64,000 nt of DNA from Atopsyche davidsoni. Its lineage: Eukaryota > Arthropoda > Insecta > Trichoptera > Hydrobiosidae. The first letter of the stretch is position 1, and each line of letters starts with the position of its first letter. Shown piece by piece: positions 58,291-64,000 of this stretch. Under the pieces are notes generated by a model, which made no database searches, was not told where the DNA came from, and saw only the letters and a list, made by a program, of their open reading frames with translations. The stretch is taken from contig JAILWY010000014.1 in the NCBI GenBank assembly GCA_022113835.1, forward strand, positions 2,542,001 through 2,606,000, in the 5' to 3' direction. A program made the position numbers and the translations under genes.

Positions 58291-60838
58291 AAAGATTTTT
58301 CAGGAATACGCTCTGATGTGCCGTTAATTGCTTCGAAATGCTTGTTTATTTTTTCCTTTTGTAAGTTCTTACGTTTTCTATAAACTTAGATGTATTTCGT
58401 AGAGATAACATTATATCAAAAATATAATACATCCTCCATGTTATAAAACAAATTATGAGCCTAGCAGGTATAATTGCTTTATTAAAATTTTCATTTGAAG
58501 ATCAGCACATGGATGCTTTCTATTAAGCATGGGCTAAAATATGTTTAAAGGTCTCGACCTAGAAAGAAAGCGAAACTAGTCGCGTCAACAAATAAAAATA
58601 TTTATTTTTAATAAAATATTATAATGGGATCCCACCAAATGCATTGTGTCGAAAATACTTAACATAGTAATAGAAGTTATTGGTTGTAGCTAAGGGTTTG
58701 ATATCGGGTGAAGGTGATTTGATTACATCCATTTCTTTTGTCTCTGCGAATTGCTGCAAGACAACGTGAAATTAATAAAAAACAACGTATTTTTGATAGT
58801 TGAATAATAAAACATTACCCTGAAAAGAAATTTATGGTATTGCTTTCTGTTGAATAAAACAAAAAGTCCATTGAAATCAGCGGTATAGGTGCGCACCAGA
58901 ATAAACGGAGTTTTGTGTTTTAGATACGTGAGTTGCGTTCCAAGTTGACTTTTTATATGTTGTAAGGCTTTTAAGTGGCTGTTGTAAAATAAATTCCGGA
59001 ATAAAGGGAATAATTCAAAGCAAATAGTTAAAAGGAAGGTTTAATTAATCGCTTTAAATTCAATTACTGAACGGTTTTAGCACCTAGCAGCGTGGCTTTG
59101 TTACGAATTTCGTTAGGCGGCGATCTAATCAGCCTAGCAAGTGTTTTCACGACCTTTCGATCCGTATTCGTTACAAGTGTAATCAAATTACTTAAAGTCC
59201 TCGAGAGTAACTGAAGTACAACGAAGACTAATGTTCAATGAAAAACTGATTTAGATTCTTAAAAAAACTTCGACTGTTTATACTATTTATTTGGTTGTGG
59301 TTAAATCGTGTTATTTTTTTTCTACGTCCATATACTGGCATACGTTAAAAAGTAACTTTAAGTAATAAATACTTTATTCCTACCTAAAGGTATTTAAGAG
59401 AATTATGTAATTATAAACTTGTATTATGAATTTCGATATCCCAGAACGGGGACCGAATCGTTGGAGTACCGAAAACTTGAAACAGCTCAACACTCAAGAA
59501 TTCAAATCAACTCATGAAAACGGCTGCCAAAACCTACGAACATACTTATTGTACCTATCTAAAATAAAATATACAGAAACAATAAAAAATATATTTAATT
59601 TTTTAAATTTGACCTCAAATATATTTAAGACGAGATTTAGATAATTATTTTTTTTAATTTGTATTTATACTTCCATAGTTTTTTTGGAATATCAAAAAAT
59701 CAGGCATTGAATATAAATGAAATAAACTTTCTTTTTTAATTAGTTTCATTGGTTCTGCGTTTTTTTTTCAGCAGAAAGTCTTTAAATATATTTTTTAAAT
59801 ATTAACTCTGAAATGATGAACTTTTTAAGGCTTTGTCTCGACGTCTATTATTTTTCTCCATGTGGTACTTCAATGGAGTAATTAAGCAGCTCTCACTTGA
59901 TTAGGCATTTTGTGAAATGCATATTGACTGCCTTATTATATTTAATTTAATATATATTTATTCACTGAAACCGTGTTCTTAGAGCGATATATCAAAAGGC
60001 ACAAAGACGTAGAACAAACAGACTGTTATATTTATTTTTATATATCAAAGAGAACTGTATAATTAATAACCTCGTTTATTTTTTATCAAATGCGCACTTA
60101 TACACACTAAGCGAAGGGTTCACGAAACGGGACAAAACAAATAAATAACTAACTATGGTCCAACCTGTATACTGTTTGCGAGATGTATAATTAAAATGTA
60201 TATGTAAAAGTGCTTTTTGGGGATACAAACTGCAACAAAACAACATACGACAAAATAAGAGGCGGTCTGCATACTTAATATTTGGTTTGTTGTATATTTT
60301 GGTAAAAAAAAAACATGGTTTGATACAGCCACAAGGGTTACAAATTAGTTAATTAATTTTGTGGCAAAAATATCCATGGTGAAAAAAAAAAATCTTTCGA
60401 AAGACACAACACAATGTATAATAATCCTAGTATAGAGAGAATCAAAATATAAAGCAGGTTTTCTAAAATTTAAGACATTGATCGAGCTGAGATATATCTT
60501 TTGTGTTCTTTGCTGCTCTATAGAATCGTGTATGATTTATAGATTTTCCGATCTCGCAGCTGTGCCACATTGTGATGTAGATCTCGGCTTTGTGTCCGCC
60601 GCCGCTCCCTCGAGCGATGTCAGAGATGATTGTGGTGTTATGTGAGAGCCGATCTCTTGAATTGTAGTTTTATAGGCTACACACTGACAGAGATGAGTTG
60701 TTCTTCACAACGGAATGAGTATAATTCTGTAATAATACCGAGTTTTCGGCGGCTTGGTAGTTTTGAAATAAGGCAAATATAATAGCAAGTACCTCCCTCA
60801 AAGCGACCATTTTACTGAGTATATACTATAATTATAAT

Positions 60839-60999
60839 GATAAAAGTACTTTTGTATTTTGTCTTCACTTTGAGTTTATTAAATTTTTTGCGTTACTAGT
60901 TTCGACCGAATAGACTAAGTCATCATCAGGTACAAAATACAAACGTACTTTTATCATTATAATAATGGATCTTCACCAAGCAAATGCCTTGTCCCTCAA
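60839..60999 (-). repeat. Dispersed repeat with hammerhead-like core (family 2), copy 2
   Basis: The minus strand reads TTTTGTAC, CTGATGA, GAC...GTC, GAAAC, ACTAGTA and ACGCAAAA. Outside this, GTACAAAATACAAACGTACT (60930-60949) and AGTACTTTTGTATTTTGTC (about 60845-60863) form a long inverted pair. The flank GTCCCTCAA joins it to the element at 32752-32900. Confidence 0.7.
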
Positions 61000-61046
61000 G
61001 AAGAGCATATACTCATGCTGAATCAGTTTTATATTGGAAGGAATAA

Positions 61047-61281
61047 TCTGCGTATTTCTGCTGCCCAATAGAACTATTATACAATCCTTTCCTTACAAAG
61101 CTCTGCAGTTTAGATCTGATACTCCTTCTGCAGCAAGCTACAGAAACAATACCATCTCGACAAGGTACTTCTAGAGCACATCTCTTCACAATCATTCCAA
61201 GTCCACTACTCCATTACCGACCATTTACACACGCTCAGGGTACAGAATGGTAGGCATGCACAAGCAACAGAATGAGGAGAG
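61047..61281. repeat. Dispersed repeat, copy B of the 20151-20355 block
   Basis: TCTGCGTA, CTGCTGCCCAATA, AATCCTTTCCTTACAA, TTTAGATCTGATACTCC, ATCATTCCAA, CTCCATTACCGA, ACACGCTCAGGGT and CAGAATGG appear in the same order as at 20151-20350. Copy B carries an extra 35-base stretch. It may be part of a retroelement, because copy A continues into a LINE-type tail. Confidence 0.75.
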
Positions 61282-61599
61282 AACTTCATAAAAACGTGAA
61301 TTTTGTGTTCTTTGATGCGTTGTGATAATATAACGCTTCAATGCGTGTTTTTGAATTTATTTACGAGTTTATAAATATACTCGAGTAAAGCACTGTATCT
61401 ACATTTTAACAGAAAAGGTTTAGAAAAGACTTTGCGTATATTTCTTCCAGTATTTTTAGAGGGAAAAAAAAACGTACACAAGACTGAAATTCTAGAAGAA
61501 ATCTAGAGAAAAGCAGAAAAGCTCGAATGTTTTTTTTTTTTTTTAGAAAAAATAAATAAATTGAGTCGCCAGAGCCCTGCAGATCCGAGGGGGTTCATT

Positions 61600-61960
61600 T
61601 TTAAAATATTTCAACGCAGTTAGTTGCGAGGCGCCCAGGGGACCCGGCCGGGAGAATTTCCCAAATATATTTAGCGTATAATTTTCTAGTTTTTGGAACT
61701 TTCCGGCGCGGCCCGCGGCTCGGAGCCGTGAGGGGTGAAATGAGTTTCCGGCCGGCGTGTCCCGGGGCGGGCGGGCAGTTTAAATATCTGCGCGTGTGAA
61801 TGACGCCCCCGCAGGTATGCCCGCCCCCTGGATGAAGGCCTCCCCCTGGATGAAGGCCTCCCCCATCCCCCCCCCCTGGCCGCAATGACGCGATGACGCG
61901 GGGAGTGACTGCAGAAAGGCGCTCGACTTTATCGAGGTCCCGCCACGAGATTCTACTTCC
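61600..61960. other. GC-rich islet with a short direct repeat
   Basis: This is the longest GC-rich stretch in intron 5. It has GGCGCGGCCCGCGGCTCGG, GGGGCGGGCGGGCAG and an 18-base direct repeat, CCCCCTGGATGAAGGCCT, twice in tandem near 61823-61860. No intact coding frame with splice sites was found. Candidate regulatory or conserved non-coding element. Confidence 0.35.
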
Positions 61961-62093
61961 CTGCATAGTTTAAAAAATTATACCCCAACCTCATGAGGCC
62001 CAGTGCTCGTTATAATGTACATAAAGTTCAGATCCCATTTTCATACTTATTTACATTGAGAGCTATTAAACATAACAGCGTTTCATAACACTT

Positions 62094-62395
62094 TAAGCGG
62101 GTAACCAAATTGACTAAACTGATGTGCGTCGCGGGGAAAATTCGCGTAAAATTGCGCGTGTGAAATCTGGTCAATACACTCTTTGATTTGCACTTTTTTT
62201 TTCTTCCGCTTAGCAACTCCGAGTTAATTATGAGATTTTTGTTAATAAATTAAATGTTATTGTTACACAATAGCTTATATTATATTTATATTTAAAGCGG
62301 GTAACCAAATTGACTAAACTGATGTGCGAAGCGGACGAAATTCGCGTAAAATTGCACGTGTGAAATCTAGTCTATACACTCTTTGATTTGCATGT
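62094..62395. repeat. Direct duplication, 200-base period
   Basis: AAGCGGGTAACCAAATTGAC, TAAACTGATGTGCG, TTCGCGTAAAATTGC, GTGTGAAATCT and TACACTCTTTGATTTGCA occur at 62094-62190 and again at 62294-62392. The units are about 90% alike. The second unit overlaps the end of the piggyBac-like frame. Confidence 0.9.
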
Positions 62396-62594
62396 AGTCA
62401 AATAAATCGTTTCCTATAAAAAGTTGAACCACTTCATACACACTTTGCGGATTACTTGGCATCACAACAACACCACTTTGTCCTAAAAATTGTTCAATAA
62501 TTGGAGGATTATCATTCTCTGACCACTTCACTTCTTCATTGTCATTTTGCTCAGAATCACTGGACAGTATTGGTAGAAGTAACGTTGACGAGTC
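62367..62594 (-). pseudogene. piggyBac transposase N-terminal fragment
   Basis: The minus strand reads LPILSSDSEQNDNEEVKWSE, then NPPIIEQFLGQSGVVV, and SVYEVVQLFIGNDLFDYMQI before a TAG stop. The acidic leader, the F.G..GV segment and the SVYE..QLF...DL.D block match the start of the piggyBac (DDE_Tnp_1_7) domain. The catalytic region is absent. TTTAG directly before GACTCG could be an acceptor site or simply an in-frame stop. Confidence 0.6.
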
Positions 62595-62673
62595 CTAAAC
62601 AAACATTTCGAGCTGAAAACCTTAAGAATAAAATGACCTTCAGCCGCTTTTAGAGTAAACACATTCAAAAACG

Positions 62674-62750
62674 TATTAATATGCGCCCCGCCTTCAGGCA
62701 GTAGTCCGCGGAACGGGTACTAGTACCCGCCCCGCCTTTAGTGTATTAAT
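62674..62750. mobile_element. TTAA-flanked short element with 16-bp palindrome, copy 2
   Basis: It is flanked by TATTAATATGCGCCCCGCCT and TTTAGTGTATTAAT. The palindrome CGGGTACTAGTACCCG lies at 62714-62729. It sits 80 bases upstream (in transcriptional sense) of the piggyBac-like fragment. Same structure as 44307-44388. Confidence 0.6.
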
Positions 62751-62920
62751 TCGTATAGTTTTGCAAGTGTCGCCATAATCGCCATTTATAAATTTATAAA
62801 GTATGAAAGGGATTTAACTCACTCGGATCCTATTGTACATGACAATGTGCATGCTGTATTTTCCACAAATAAAGTTTGAAAAATAAATAGACAGGTCTGA
62901 GGAGGTTAATTAATATTTCA

Positions 62921-63030
62921 AATAAAATACTTGCGTTTTATTGGTGACCGGTTTCGCCAAGCAATGTGGAAAAATCGGTCATGTATTTTATTCAAAATTC
63001 CACCAAGTACTTTCGGTCAAAAATATTGAT
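62921..63030 (-). repeat. Hammerhead-like repeat fragment (family 1)
   Basis: AATAAAATACTTGCGTTTTA, TTGGTGACCGGTTTCGCCAA and GCAATGTGGAAAAATCGGTC match the ends of the 51226-51471 palindrome and its trailing copy (AGCAATGTAGAAAAATCGGT at about 51484). ATTCCACCAAGTACTTTCGG and TCAAAAATATTGA also recur there. The stem II part is lost. Confidence 0.6.
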
Positions 63031-63424
63031 TATATAATAGCTTAATCCTCACATCCAGTCCATCGATTGATTTTGGAGCTTCAAAAAATAGTAGAGCTAG
63101 AATCGAATTTTGATTAAATTTAACAAGAACAAAATAATATTGTTAAATAAATATAATTAAATTTAAACGTGATAAAATGATTCTTCGGTAGTGTTTGTTT
63201 AATGAAATGTACTTTTTAATTAAAGATAAATCTCTTCAATTAATCATTCAATATTTTTATAATTTTAATTTAATTCAATTCTTCTTTGTAGATAATTAAA
63301 TGTGTACAGTTTGCAGCAGATAATGTCTTTAAGTTATATTTTGCACAATAACACGTGCTGTTAATTCCATTGCATGAAGTTACTCGGCGTTCAAAAATAA
63401 CCGATTCTCATTTATAATATCTGA

Positions 63425-64000
63425 GTATTCAAGTATATATCAATGAAAATATCAAGAATTCTTAATGTACAGTGCATGCCATACTAATAAGTATACTAAT
63501 ATTGATAAGCTTAAATACTTAATCTAAGTATTGAGGCATGTTTACAACCAGGCAACTAGTGCCTAAGTATTTAGGCATGCTTTATTTAGTATTCTATGAA
63601 CAGAATATACCTTCAATGGTCGCTTTATATGTTGATATAGATGTATAAGGCAGTTTGTATTAAAATAGCATAGTTAACGCGTGTACAGTATATATCAACG
63701 AAAATATCAAGAATTTTTAATGTACAGTGCATGCCATACTAATAAGTATACTAATATTGATAAGCTTAAATACTTATTCTAAGTATTTAGGCATGCTTAC
63801 AACCAGGCAACTAGGCTCAGGCAACTAGTGCCTACGTATTTAGGCATGCTTTATTTAGTATTCTATGAACAGAACATACCTTGAAAGGTCGCTTTATATT
63901 GTTGATACATATGTATAAGGCAACAGTTTAGTGTGTCCCACTCAAAAGCCTGCAGCACCGAGTATTCAAGTGAAATGAAAATATCAAGAATTTTTAATAT
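63425..64000. repeat. Tandem array, 254-277 bp units, open at window end
   Basis: Three starts of AAAATATCAAGAATT occur at about 63447, 63701 and 63978. Each full unit carries AATGTACAGTGCATGCCATA, CTAATAAGTATACTAATATT, GATAAGCTTAAATACTTA, ACAACCAGGCAACTAG, GTATTTAGGCATGCTTTATT, TAGTATTCTATGAACAGAA and GTCGCTTTATAT. The units are about 90-95% alike. The array continues past the window. Confidence 0.92.

Larger units (their letters stand above)
42854..64000 (+). other. Receptor intron 5 (longer than 21 kb, open at window end)
   Basis: After the donor GTAAGT at 42854, no acceptor-linked exon encoding TM4-TM7 could be found. The region holds MITEs (48228-48459, 51731-51938), foldbacks (48946-49163, 51226-51471), a broken mariner transposase (55878-56291), a piggyBac remnant (62367-62594), LINE fragments (47891-47935, 48536-48580, 53583-53697), GC-rich islets (46170-46350, 56755-56910, 61600-61960) and a terminal tandem array (63425-64000). 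Blocks at 45290-45510, 49840-49970, 50840-51010, 52660-52810 and 57030-57130 are less AT-rich, with no identity I can assign. Confidence 0.65.

Overview
This window looks like nuclear DNA of an insect or other arthropod. It is about 65-70% A+T by eye, its genes are split by GT-AG introns, and most of the sequence is intergenic or intronic, filled with small transposable elements and broken retrotransposon ends. A Methuselah-type receptor, a family best known from arthropods, supports this. I cannot name the species. All exon models below were built by hand by matching splice sites and reading phase.

Three protein-coding genes are supported. (1) Positions 1275-4768 (+) hold nine exons of a SMYD4-like SET/MYND protein. 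(2) Positions 5074-7537 (-) hold a complete eight-exon gene for the mitochondrial Obg-family GTPase MTG2 (GTPBP5). The two genes converge, with stop codons about 305 bases apart. (3) From 12999 (+) a Methuselah-like G-protein-coupled receptor begins. Its first five coding exons (signal peptide, Cys-containing ectodomain, TM1-TM3) lie at 12999-13250, 32095-32291, 32955-33208, 38978-39169 and 42775-42853. No later exon is recognisable before the window ends, so the remaining transmembrane exons must lie beyond an intron longer than 21 kb.

The rest (7.5-12.9 kb, and the introns at 13-32, 33-39, 39-43 and 43-64 kb) contains many repeats. These include 3' stubs of non-LTR retrotransposons ending in GAAGAAGAAG, several families of short inverted-repeat (MITE-like) elements with hAT-, mariner- or piggyBac-like ends, a tRNA-derived SINE, a tRNA-like sequence near paired inverted arms, a broken mariner-type transposase, and remnants of piggyBac and hAT transposases. 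There are also tandem duplications (11.5-12.8, 34.1-34.6, 62.1-62.4 and 63.4-64 kb). GC-rich islets inside the large receptor introns match no repeat I can see and are candidate regulatory blocks.

The most unusual signals are two. One is a set of dispersed repeats carrying hammerhead-ribozyme-like cores, in which the GAAA is followed by a self-complementary stem III sequence. The other is a tandem pair of nested foldback elements ending about 150 bases before the receptor start codon.
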